Shown in pieces: positions 44,953 to 53,722 of a DNA stretch of 64,000 bases. The stretch's first letter is position 1; each line of letters opens with the position of its first letter. The translations under genes were made by a program, and so were the position numbers. The notes under the pieces were generated by a model. That model saw only the letters and a program-made list of their open reading frames with translations, did no database searches and had not been told where the DNA came from. This DNA comes from Bacteroidota bacterium (GTDB lineage Bacteria; Bacteroidota; Bacteroidia; Bacteroidales; CAIWKO01). Location of the stretch: positions 172,895-236,894 of the forward strand of contig JBAXND010000001.1 in the NCBI GenBank assembly GCA_037133915.1, given 5' to 3'.

Positions 44953-47408
44953 TTTCTTCTGCTGCGTCTTCTTCTTCGTTTACCTTTATTTTTGAAAAGC
45001 CCACCTATTTTCTGAAAGATAGATCGCTTGCGCTCTTCAACCATATCTTCGTCATAGTATCCGTATCCATAGATATAACCGTATCCGTAACCATATTTGT
45101 AATTGTTTTTATAGCCATATTTGGTTTCGGGAGGTTCGACTGAATTAAGGATAAGGGATATCTTAGTAATTTTGGTTTCCTCAACAAGACGATCGAGGTT
45201 TTGAACATAAAAACGTTTGGAATAATCTGCCTTAAATACATATATTGGGAAGTCTGCAATCTGAAGGCTTTTCATGCCATCGGTTACCAATCCAACCGGT
45301 GGATTATCAATAATAATAAAGTCATATTTTAACTTCAGCTCTGCCATCACTTTATCGGTAATATCGCTAAAAATAAGCTCAGAGGGATTGGGTGGTACCG
45401 GTCCGGCAGTAATAAAATCGAGATTTGGTACATTGCTTTTATAAATGCAGTCTTCAATTGTGTCGCGTTGTGCAAGAATTGTACTCATACCTTTTACATT
45501 GGGGGCTCCTAGTCCGATATGGATTTTTGGGCGGCGAAGGTCAAGGTCAATTACAATAACTCTTTTATTTGAGAAAGCGATAACACCGGCAAGGTTAATT
45601 GCGAAAAAGGTCTTTCCTTCACCGGAGACTGTTGAGGTTATGGCAATAATTTTTGAGCCGGGCAGGTTGTTGAAAAATTGCAGATTAGTACGGATGGACC
45701 TGAGCGACTCGGCAATAAGCGATTTTGGATGTTTGTCGACAATGAGCTGTGAAACCGGAATCACGCTTTTATATTTTGGAACAATTCCAAGCACAGGAGT
45801 ATCGGTATATTTCGTGATATCATTTACAGTGACTATCTCATTAAAGAGCACATATTTCAGGATAATAATACCAATTCCCAGCAGTAATGCGGCAATAAGG
45901 CAAACAATGTAAACTTTTTTCTTGTTGGGCGAGACCGGAACTGCGTTCACTTCCGACTTTTTTAAAATTTCATTTTGTGAAACAAAGCCGGCTTTATTAA
46001 TGGAATATTCAACCTTTTTTTCAATCAGCTGATTATAGAATTTCTCGTTAATTGTAAACATTCGCTGTAAACTGCTAAGTTCAACAGCATCATAACCATC
46101 TTCTTTCCGAACCAGTTTCTTTTCATAATCCTCTATCATTTTATTGATATTGGATTTTCGATTTACATTGTTGGCTTTGAGCGTGCTGATACTTTCAAGC
46201 AGGAGCTTTTTCTGAATAGAAATCTGATAATCAATGTTCTTTATTTGTCCACTTTGTTCGGTAACGTCATACAAAAGTTGTTCCCGTTTTACAAGTAAGT
46301 CGCGCAATGAAATCAATGTTCCGCTTATGGTTCCTTTGAAATCATATCCAGAAGTAAGTGCAATCAGTTTATAAATGTCAATATTGGGATTTTCTCTGAG
46401 ACTTTTTGCAATTTCATCTAGGCTGCTTGCTTCAAGTTCTATATTTACCAGCTCATTTTCGTAATCATTCAGGCGAGTATAGAGTGTGGGCAGTGGCCTG
46501 GAAACAGAGGAGTCAAGTTTGTACCGGCTTTTAAAATCTTGCAGGCGCTCTTCTGAACGGAGCAATGAATCATAGACATATCCAAGTCTGCTATCAATAA
46601 AGCTAAGTATACTATTTGAGCTTTCTGCTTTCTTCTCGATGTCATAATTTCGAAACTCCTGAGTAATGGTATTAACAATGTCAGTTGCTTTAAAGGGGTT
46701 CCGGTCCTGATATTTTACTTCAATTGTCTGTGCCGCATCGTTCATAACAGAAACAACCAGATTGGAACTAATCTCATTTACGATCTGCTCGGGCTTATTA
46801 ATCACGAAAAAGTATTCGTCGGTAAGCAGGTTGGAATTTCCGTACAATTTTGCGTAATCGATGGTTTGCAAGGTGAAATCAAACTCGGGCGTGCTTACTT
46901 TATCTTTTATGGAGAAATCCTGTTCCCTTCTTGTTTTATCGGGCAGGGTGTATCCAATGGATGCTTTATCACCATCATAAAATCGAATAAATACCGAGAC
47001 TCCGTATATGGTTTGATTTTTTACGAGTGCATTAATCCTATAAGGAGTTCCATTATATTGTTCATAATCTAAAATGGTTCCTTTGGTGAAGTAGCCAATA
47101 TCAAGGGGGAGTTTGGACGTTACTCTTTGCAAAAACGTAAACGACCGCATCACTTCTATCTTCCTTGGCAGTTCGCTTTCGCTTCCCATATCCTGAACTC
47201 CAAGAATTTTATTGGCTTCCTCATTCGTCTGTATCTGAATAATGGAATTTGATTCATAAACGGGATGCGTGTATCTTAAATACAAAACAGCCCCGATAAT
47301 GGCAATTATGATGAAGATAATTGGAAAATAGATATTCTTCCTGGCGATGAAGAGCAGAAGCTTCAGGTCAAGTTCATCGTTAATTATCGATATTTTTTTA
47401 TTTGCCAT
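44949..47408 (-). CDS. Wzc-type polysaccharide co-polymerase and tyrosine autokinase
   Basis: An 819-residue inner membrane protein that controls capsule or exopolysaccharide chain length. Two membrane segments (about 26-46 and 503-522) flank a periplasmic Wzz-like part with coiled coils. The C-terminal BY-kinase has Walker A TVSGEGKTFFAINLA, Walker A' VIVIDLDLRRPKI and Walker B FIIIDNPPVG. The tail has 11 tyrosines in about 30 residues (YGYKNNYKYGYGYG onward), the autophosphorylation cluster, and then an unusually basic end (KNKGKRRRRRSRRK). It starts right after the Wza gene (no gap). Confidence 0.94.
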   Translation of the reverse strand: MANKKISIINDELDLKLLLFIARKNIYFPIIFIIIAIIGAVLYLRYTHPVYESNSIIQIQTNEEANKILGVQDMGSESELPRKIEVMRSFTFLQRVTSKLPLDIGYFTKGTILDYEQYNGTPYRINALVKNQTIYGVSVFIRFYDGDKASIGYTLPDKTRREQDFSIKDKVSTPEFDFTLQTIDYAKLYGNSNLLTDEYFFVINKPEQIVNEISSNLVVSVMNDAAQTIEVKYQDRNPFKATDIVNTITQEFRNYDIEKKAESSNSILSFIDSRLGYVYDSLLRSEERLQDFKSRYKLDSSVSRPLPTLYTRLNDYENELVNIELEASSLDEIAKSLRENPNIDIYKLIALTSGYDFKGTISGTLISLRDLLVKREQLLYDVTEQSGQIKNIDYQISIQKKLLLESISTLKANNVNRKSNINKMIEDYEKKLVRKEDGYDAVELSSLQRMFTINEKFYNQLIEKKVEYSINKAGFVSQNEILKKSEVNAVPVSPNKKKVYIVCLIAALLLGIGIIILKYVLFNEIVTVNDITKYTDTPVLGIVPKYKSVIPVSQLIVDKHPKSLIAESLRSIRTNLQFFNNLPGSKIIAITSTVSGEGKTFFAINLAGVIAFSNKRVIVIDLDLRRPKIHIGLGAPNVKGMSTILAQRDTIEDCIYKSNVPNLDFITAGPVPPNPSELIFSDITDKVMAELKLKYDFIIIDNPPVGLVTDGMKSLQIADFPIYVFKADYSKRFYVQNLDRLVEETKITKISLILNSVEPPETKYGYKNNYKYGYGYGYIYGYGYYDEDMVEERKRSIFQKIGGLFKNKGKRRRRRSRRK

Positions 47409-48146
47409 TTATTTTAATACGCTGTAAACCAATAATGCGGCAGTTAATAAAGAAAGGTATGGAGCAAGTATTGCAACAATTTTTTCCGGAATTCGCGCTC
47501 TGGGTTCTACATAAATAATATCGTTGGCTTGTAATACCATATTTGCCTTTCTCATCCCTTCAATTGTTGAAAGGTCGATAATGTATAATTGTGGATTTTT
47601 CAAATCGCCACGTATCAATTTTACTTTATATGCTCTCCCTTCGTGCACACCACCGGCCATTGCTAATGCTTCTAAGAGCGTGGTGTTAGGGTTTTCAAGT
47701 TTTATTACCATTGCATTACTTCCTGTACCACCAGAGAACACAGTTACCCTTTTGTTTGTTACAGTAATCCTTACAAAGCACTTTTGATTATAGTCAGAGT
47801 ATCTTTTTTCAAGAGATTCTTCGGCCTCACGCACAGTCATTCCGGTAATATTTATCCGGCCCAACACAGGGAGTTTAACCAAACTGTCATTATCTATATA
47901 AGTAACAATACCGCTATAAGTGTTTGTAAATTTAACAACAGGGTCAATCATTTCTTCTCCAAGGTTATTGGAGACTGTAATTGTAAGTTCGTCGTTTGGG
48001 GCCAGCCTGTATTCATTAACTATACCGGAGTCAGTGAATTGAGAAACAGGGTATTTACCCGTTCTGAACATTTGAGAGGGGTTAAAAACCTTGCATGATG
48101 ATATCAATAGTATGAAAGGTACTATAATGAATAGAAAGCGCCTCAT
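47409..48146 (-). CDS. Wza-like polysaccharide export lipoprotein
   Basis: A 245-residue outer membrane export protein. The ATG at 48146 begins a lipoprotein signal (MRRFLFIIVPFILLISSC, lipidated Cys18). NEYRLAPNDELTITVSNNLG is the poly-export domain start; LVKLPVLGRINITGMTVREAEESL follows, with a SLBB-like part (VTVFSGGTGSNAMVIKLEN) and LQANDIIYVEPRARIPEKI. A C-terminal membrane helix (about 224-243) fits the transmembrane barrel helix of Wza. TACTTTTG at 48164-48171 is 17 bases before the ATG. It heads a Wza-Wzc-rfbC operon. Confidence 0.92.
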   Translation of the reverse strand: MRRFLFIIVPFILLISSCKVFNPSQMFRTGKYPVSQFTDSGIVNEYRLAPNDELTITVSNNLGEEMIDPVVKFTNTYSGIVTYIDNDSLVKLPVLGRINITGMTVREAEESLEKRYSDYNQKCFVRITVTNKRVTVFSGGTGSNAMVIKLENPNTTLLEALAMAGGVHEGRAYKVKLIRGDLKNPQLYIIDLSTIEGMRKANMVLQANDIIYVEPRARIPEKIVAILAPYLSLLTAALLVYSVLK

Positions 48147-48163
48147 TGAACTTGATTTACCGA

Positions 48164-48171
48164 CAAAAGTA
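48164..48171 (-). promoter_or_regulatory. -7 element of the Wza-Wzc-rfbC operon
   Basis: TACTTTTG on the minus strand, 17 bases before the ATG at 48146. No TTG is found at the usual spacing, so only the -7 half is supported. It rules against the longer start at 48215, which would lie upstream of the transcript. Confidence 0.5.
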
Positions 48172-48196
48172 CTAAAAATATACATTATGTTAGGTA

Positions 48197-49387
48197 CTAT
48201 TTCTTTGAAAGACATTCGTTGTACAGTGCCGCCATGTCAGAAACGAGGCGTGTATAGTGAAACCGTTGTTTTACATGTTCCCAGCCGCTCACAGATAACT
48301 CTTTCCTGAGTCCTTCGTTTTCAACCAACATGAGAATATTATCTCCAAGTTGCTGAATGTTTCCGGGATCTGAAAGAAGCGCTGTTTTGCCTGGAATTAC
48401 AATATTTTCAATTCCACCTACATTGGTTGACACAATGGCTCTGTTTGAAGCCTGTGCTTCTATAAGACTCACAGGTGTTCCTTCGTTCAGTGAAGTAAGT
48501 GCAATGATATCCATTCCGGCATTTACACGGTCAACATCTTTCAGCCATGATGTAAATGTAATTGTTGCCTTCCTTTTTTCGGCTGTAAAATCAACAAAAT
48601 CGAGGTTCAGCTGTTGCGCTTTTTGCTCCACTACAGACCTTGATTCTCCGTCGCCAACAATGAATATCCGAACCTTTTTTGTTGAATGCCTTACCAAATA
48701 ATCTATTCCGTCGAGGAACAACGTATGGTTTTTAACCGGAACTACGCGTCCAATGATTCCGATTGCAACCTCATCATCATCCAGTAAGTATTCTTTTCGG
48801 AATGCTGTTCTCTTTTCTTCCTGATTTTCCTGAAAACGACTCAGGTCGAATCCCAATGGAATGATTCTTACCTTTTCTTCAGGGCAGATATGATATTTGT
48901 TTACTAAATCGTCTTTTTGTATTTCGCTCAGAGCGATGATATGGGTACTCTTACTTGCCAGATTTCGTTCAATCATCTGGTAAAAACTAGATTTGGGACC
49001 ATTAAAATACGCATCAAACACATGTCCGTGAAAGGTATGTATAATGACCGGCACTTTTAAATTATAAGCAGCCCTACGACCCAACGCTCCTGCTTTAGAT
49101 GCGTGCGTATGGACGATATCGGGCTTGAAATCCTTTATATATCGGGCGATTTCGCGCCCTGCAATATAATCATACCATGGATTAATCGAGCGGTGCATTG
49201 AATCAATGTATATTGGTTCAAGGCCGAGGCTGCGGACAATAAATTCCGAGTTCGCCTCTGATTTTTCGCGACGTCCGCCAACCAATAGTGTCTCAAACTG
49301 AGGCGCAAGATATTTGGTCAGATAGGAGGCGTTGTAAGTGGGACCACCCAGGTTAAAACGGTTAATTATCCTGAGAACCTTTGGCAT
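48197..49387 (-). CDS. Family 4-type (GT-B) glycosyltransferase
   Basis: A 396-residue glycosyltransferase. The N-terminal fold has INRFNLGGPTYN and DIVHTHASKAGALGR, with HTFHGHVFDAYF as the acceptor-side motif. The C-terminal donor-binding fold has GIIGRVVPVKNH and the EX7E motif in TSLNEGTPVSLIEAQASN. The layout is that of GT4 enzymes acting on lipid-linked polysaccharide repeats. It is 32 bases downstream of asnB and 50 bases upstream of the Wza gene, so it may join the lpdA-asnB transcript. The sugar transferred is not known. Confidence 0.92.
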   Translation of the reverse strand: MPKVLRIINRFNLGGPTYNASYLTKYLAPQFETLLVGGRREKSEANSEFIVRSLGLEPIYIDSMHRSINPWYDYIAGREIARYIKDFKPDIVHTHASKAGALGRRAAYNLKVPVIIHTFHGHVFDAYFNGPKSSFYQMIERNLASKSTHIIALSEIQKDDLVNKYHICPEEKVRIIPLGFDLSRFQENQEEKRTAFRKEYLLDDDEVAIGIIGRVVPVKNHTLFLDGIDYLVRHSTKKVRIFIVGDGESRSVVEQKAQQLNLDFVDFTAEKRKATITFTSWLKDVDRVNAGMDIIALTSLNEGTPVSLIEAQASNRAIVSTNVGGIENIVIPGKTALLSDPGNIQQLGDNILMLVENEGLRKELSVSGWEHVKQRFHYTRLVSDMAALYNECLSKK

Positions 49388-49419
49388 TTAGCAGGATTTA
49401 ATTAGTAATGTTGCGGGTT

Positions 49420-51312
49420 TCAGCTCATGTACTTTTTCCACCAATATTGGAATACCAATAATCCCCATATTTGTGCATGCGCATCGCCCGGGTTTTGTGA
49501 GTGTAAACGAGATTTGATTTTTTTTGTTTCGGTAATATCGAAAATCTTTTGATCTTGAATAAAATCATCATTCAAAAGGTCTTGCTCAATCATGCTGCTA
49601 AGCCCACCCCTGAACCATTTCAGCAACGGAACCTCGAACCCATGTTTGGGTCGGTTATATATCTCTTGTGGCAATAATTCGCGGAAGGCATCCTGTAAGA
49701 TTTTCTTACGCTGAGTCCCCTGAATTTTATATGATGATGGAAGACCGGCAACATAATTGACGTGCTCAAAATCCAGAAAAGGCGTTCTGACTTCGAGGGA
49801 GTTCGCCATAGACATTAAGTCAACTTTAGTGAGCATATCATTCTGAAGTACTAAATGCATGTCGGTATGCAGCACCGAATTCATGTTTTTACCTTCAATA
49901 ATATTCTCAAGAATTTTTCCTTTTCTCGATTGCAGAGTTGTAGTATCATGTAAATTTTTTAACAAGAGGGGTGAATCATCGTCGGGTAAGAATCCGGCCC
50001 AGCGCCAGTACCGGCTTTTTGCATCCATATTCAAACCCGAGGCAAATTTATCAAGTTGTCTGGCCCTGTTAGAGAAAGCAGAATTTCTGGATTTAGGAAG
50101 GGTTTTCCACAATGGGCCTAAAGCACCAATGAGTTTTGCCGCGTTACCGGCATTCCGAACGCGCCATTCACCGCTGTGTTTCATATAGCCACCGTAGAGT
50201 TCGTCGGCGCCATCACCGCTCAGCGCAACGGTTACATGTTTGCGTGTATGCATGCTCAAAATATTGACCGCGATGGCAGATGAATCGGCAAAAGGTTCGT
50301 CAATATAGTCGAGTACGCCATGAAGCACCCCAAACATATCATCGGTAGTAAGTGAAAATGCCGTATGATTCGTGTTGTACATTTTTGCCACCATTTCCGC
50401 ATAACGCGTTTCATCAAAAAATGGTTCATCGCGAAAGCCGATAGAAAATGTATTTAAATTTTTAGTGTGCCGTGATGCAAGAGCAACAATTACAGACGAG
50501 TCCACGCCGCCGCTTAGAAAAGCGCCCAAAGGAACGTCAGAGATGAGCCTTCTTTGTACTGACGCATCAAGCAGTTCAACAATTTTCTTCTGAGCCGTTT
50601 CATAGGAGTCACAAGGTCTGCTTTCTCGCTCATCGTAAAAAGGTATGCTGTAAAATTCTTTTTCTGCAACAGTTCCGTCTTTAACTATAAGATAAGAACC
50701 CGGTCTGAGTTTGCGTACGCCTTCAAATATGGATTGTGGCGCGGGTATATAATTTAAATGCAAATATGCCTGAACCGAAGCCATATCCATTTTGCGTGGA
50801 ATGCCCGTTGCGATTAGCGCTTTCATTTCCGAGGCAAAAATTATTTTATCGGAATCTGAATATATCAGAAGTGGCTTGACACCCATGCGGTCGCGGGCAA
50901 TAAAAAGTGAACCGTCGTTCCTGTCATATATAGCAAACGCAAAAAAGCCGTTTATTTTTTGAAGACAGGCCGCGCCTTCGCGAATGTAAAGATAAAGAAG
51001 AACTTCTGTATCGCTGGTTGATCGAAGCTTGATGCCACTTTGCAGCAGCTGTTCGCGGTGTTCCTGAAAATTAAAAAATTCGCCGTTGAAAACGATGGTG
51101 TATCTTCCCGTACTGTCAGAAAACGGTTGTGAGGCTGCTTCAGAGACATCAATGATGCTTAGTCTGTTGTGGCCAAGCGCCACATTGCCATGATGCATGA
51201 TGCCATTCTGGTCTGGACCTCGCAAATGCATTGATTTCACCGCAGCATCAATCCTGCCAAGGAAATCTTTACCCTTTTCATTAAATGCTGCAATACCTGA
51301 TATTCCGCACAC
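49420..51312 (-). CDS. asnB: Asparagine synthase (glutamine-hydrolysing)
   Basis: A 630-residue two-domain enzyme. The N-terminal glutaminase starts MCGISGIAA with the Cys2 nucleophile; RGPDQNG and GHNRLSIIDVSE follow. The synthetase domain from about 230 has the PP-loop LSGGVDSSVIVALA and SGDGADELYGGY. This long class occurs both as general AsnB and as amidotransferases that modify polysaccharides or peptides in envelope clusters (WbpS/AsnO types). Next to a glycosyltransferase and Wza/Wzc, a role in amidating a glycan is possible but not shown. It lies 12 bases after lpdA. Confidence 0.92.
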   Translation of the reverse strand: MCGISGIAAFNEKGKDFLGRIDAAVKSMHLRGPDQNGIMHHGNVALGHNRLSIIDVSEAASQPFSDSTGRYTIVFNGEFFNFQEHREQLLQSGIKLRSTSDTEVLLYLYIREGAACLQKINGFFAFAIYDRNDGSLFIARDRMGVKPLLIYSDSDKIIFASEMKALIATGIPRKMDMASVQAYLHLNYIPAPQSIFEGVRKLRPGSYLIVKDGTVAEKEFYSIPFYDERESRPCDSYETAQKKIVELLDASVQRRLISDVPLGAFLSGGVDSSVIVALASRHTKNLNTFSIGFRDEPFFDETRYAEMVAKMYNTNHTAFSLTTDDMFGVLHGVLDYIDEPFADSSAIAVNILSMHTRKHVTVALSGDGADELYGGYMKHSGEWRVRNAGNAAKLIGALGPLWKTLPKSRNSAFSNRARQLDKFASGLNMDAKSRYWRWAGFLPDDDSPLLLKNLHDTTTLQSRKGKILENIIEGKNMNSVLHTDMHLVLQNDMLTKVDLMSMANSLEVRTPFLDFEHVNYVAGLPSSYKIQGTQRKKILQDAFRELLPQEIYNRPKHGFEVPLLKWFRGGLSSMIEQDLLNDDFIQDQKIFDITETKKIKSRLHSQNPGDAHAQIWGLLVFQYWWKKYMS

Positions 51313-51324
51313 GTGGCTGTTGTT

Positions 51325-52716
51325 TTATAAATGAATAACTTCATCATAGGCTGCTGCTGCTGCTTCCATGATGGCCTCTGATAATGTCGGATGCGGATGT
51401 ACCGCATTGATGATTTCATGTGCAGTGGTTTCGAGTTTTCGTGCAAGCACCAGTTCAGCAATCATCTCGGTAACGTTTTCACCGATGAGGTGAGCGCCCA
51501 ACAGCTCTCCGTATTTTGCATCAAAAATGAGTTTTACAAAGCCATCGCGGGCGCCTGAAGCGCTGGCTTTTCCGGATGCTGTGAAAGGAAACTTCCCGAC
51601 TTTTATCTCGATACCCGCGTCCTTCGCTGCTTTTTCTGTCATGCCCACTGAAGCAATTTCGGGAACTGTATAGGTACATCCCGGAATGTTATTATAATCC
51701 ATGGATTCCGGCTCTTTGCCGGCAATTTTTTCGACACAGATAATGCCTTCGTGCGATGCTACATGTGCCAGTGCCGGACCATGGACAATATCACCAATAG
51801 CATAATACCCGTCGATATTGGTGCGATAAAAATCGTCAACGGCAACCTTGCCTTTTTCAACGGCTATGCCGGTTTCTTCAAGACCAATGTTTTCAATATT
51901 TGTTGAAATACCAACAGCCGAAAGCACTATTTCGCTTTCAATTATTATCTCACCTTTTGGTGTTTTAACGGTTACCTTGCACTGTTCGCCCGAAGTGTCA
52001 ACCGCTTCAACGGATGAAGATGTATGAATTTTCATTCCGATTTTTTTGAAGGAGCGCTCCAGTTGTTTTGAAACGTCTTCGTCTTCAATGGGGACTATAT
52101 TTGGCAACACTTCTATCAGAGTGACTTCGGTTCCCATTGATCTATAGAAATAAGCAAATTCAGAACCTATGGCACCCGAACCGACAACGACCATTGATTT
52201 TGGCATTGCCGGCAATGTCATGGCCTGTCGGTAGCCGATTATTTTTTTACCGTCAATTTTCAGATGCGGCAATTCGCGTGATCTGGCGCCGGTGGCAAGT
52301 ATGATGTGTTTTGTTGAATAATCGGTGATTGTACCGTTCTCATCAGTAACTTCAACAATTTTGCCGGGTTTTATTTTTGCGGAACCTTTGATAATTTCAA
52401 TTTTATTTTTTTTGAAAAGGTATTGTATTCCTTTGCTCATGCCGTCGGCAACGGCTCTGCTGCGCTGGACGATAGCTGTGAAATCAGGTGTTATGCTTCC
52501 GTTGAGTGTAATTCCGTAATCGGAAAGGTGTTTTGTATAATTGAAAACCTGTGCGCTTTTAAGAAGTGCTTTTGTGGGAATGCATCCCCAGTTAAGGCAA
52601 ATACCGCCTGTTTCGGCACGTTCAACAACTGCAACGCTCAGGCCAAGCTGTGAGGCGCGGATAGCAGCAACATAACCGCCCGGACCGCTTCCAATAACAA
52701 TAATATCGTAATTCAT
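51325..52716 (-). CDS. lpdA: Dihydrolipoyl dehydrogenase
   Basis: A 463-residue FAD-dependent disulfide reductase, the E3 part of 2-oxoacid dehydrogenase complexes and the glycine cleavage system. FAD motif GSGPGGYVAA at 9-18; redox-active cysteines 40 and 45 in GGICLNWGCIPTKA; NAD motif VVGSGAIGSEFAYFY; FAD motif GYYAIGDIV; and the catalytic His in AVHPHPTLSE near 438-447. The ATG at 52716 has TACCTTTG at 52783-52790 upstream. No E1 or E2 genes are nearby. Confidence 0.96.
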   Translation of the reverse strand: MNYDIIVIGSGPGGYVAAIRASQLGLSVAVVERAETGGICLNWGCIPTKALLKSAQVFNYTKHLSDYGITLNGSITPDFTAIVQRSRAVADGMSKGIQYLFKKNKIEIIKGSAKIKPGKIVEVTDENGTITDYSTKHIILATGARSRELPHLKIDGKKIIGYRQAMTLPAMPKSMVVVGSGAIGSEFAYFYRSMGTEVTLIEVLPNIVPIEDEDVSKQLERSFKKIGMKIHTSSSVEAVDTSGEQCKVTVKTPKGEIIIESEIVLSAVGISTNIENIGLEETGIAVEKGKVAVDDFYRTNIDGYYAIGDIVHGPALAHVASHEGIICVEKIAGKEPESMDYNNIPGCTYTVPEIASVGMTEKAAKDAGIEIKVGKFPFTASGKASASGARDGFVKLIFDAKYGELLGAHLIGENVTEMIAELVLARKLETTAHEIINAVHPHPTLSEAIMEAAAAAYDEVIHL

Positions 52717-52814
52717 TTTCCTGTGTATTTATAATCGCCACTCGCTCTCAAAAAAATATTTTGATAAGGGCTGTTAAGAAAGCAAAGGTAAAAAAAATGG
52801 GTGAACGCCACTGC

Positions 52815-53615
52815 TTAGTATTTCAACACAAAATCCTGTTTGGATAAATCAGCGCTAAAAAACACAATTCCAAGATGAAAAAGATCGATAGTTACCTTAA
52901 CGGCGGAATCTTTTTTTATTTCATCCCAGGCTTCCTCCATTCCTGCCGACCAGTGAATATCTCCAAAAACAAAAATCGCATTTTCACTTGCGGCATCGCG
53001 GCATTTGCAGAAATATGAAATGGTCGCTTCTTTGGTGTGATTGCCATCAAAATACACGAGATTGATTTTGTTACGGCATAAATTTATGGCCTGTTCAAGT
53101 GTGTCATCAATATTCCCGACAATTACTGTAATATCCAAATCAGATAGTCTGAAATTTTCTGCAGCCACGGCTGCTGTGTTCGGGCAGCCTTCGATAGTAA
53201 TAAGTTTACTCTGCTGATTTCCAGATTTAAGATGCGCACTCCCGATGCCGACAGAAGTCCCCAGTTCTATTATACTTTCCGGTTTTCTCCATTGAGTAAT
53301 ACGGAAAAGTAGTGCCCCATCTTTTTTGTTGCACGCGTACTTTCGTGCGATATCTCTTACTTTGCGCTGTTGTCCTTTTAATTCGCGTCCGCCGGTGCCA
53401 TAGTCCGTAACTTCAATAATGCGCTCATCAGACAACATTCTTAGCCGAGCATCCTCACCGTTTTTATAACCCTTATATTTTGTTTCGTCAGATACAACCC
53501 GGGTGTAAAAATCATAAATAAATGGTGAGTGAATATCAAATTTGTCCGATGCGGTAAGCCGGTATTTGATATATTTCGAAAGTATTGACAGCCTGTGGCT
53601 GAAAGCAATCATCAA
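52815..53615 (-). CDS. Class I SAM-dependent methyltransferase
   Basis: A 266-residue protein with a Rossmann methyltransferase core: SIIELGTSVGIGSAHL near 115-130 is motif I, LITIEGCPNTAAVA the acidic loop, and LVYFDGNHTKEAT near 193 resembles the O-methyltransferase (Methyltransf_24) metal-binding region. DIHWSAGMEEAW follows. The first 70 residues (HSPFIYDFYTRVV) are shared by related Bacteroidota proteins, as far as I recall. The ATG at 53615 is divergent from the DUF2723 gene. Substrate not known. Confidence 0.83.
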   Translation of the reverse strand: MMIAFSHRLSILSKYIKYRLTASDKFDIHSPFIYDFYTRVVSDETKYKGYKNGEDARLRMLSDERIIEVTDYGTGGRELKGQQRKVRDIARKYACNKKDGALLFRITQWRKPESIIELGTSVGIGSAHLKSGNQQSKLITIEGCPNTAAVAAENFRLSDLDITVIVGNIDDTLEQAINLCRNKINLVYFDGNHTKEATISYFCKCRDAASENAIFVFGDIHWSAGMEEAWDEIKKDSAVKVTIDLFHLGIVFFSADLSKQDFVLKY

Positions 53616-53722
53616 GGTCGGTTTAAATCGTTTACTCTGATTAAATTTTGAACAAATGTATAGGTTTTTAATGTCAAATGACTAATTTCGCTGACCTGAA
53701 ATTACCTTATATATTAATGACT

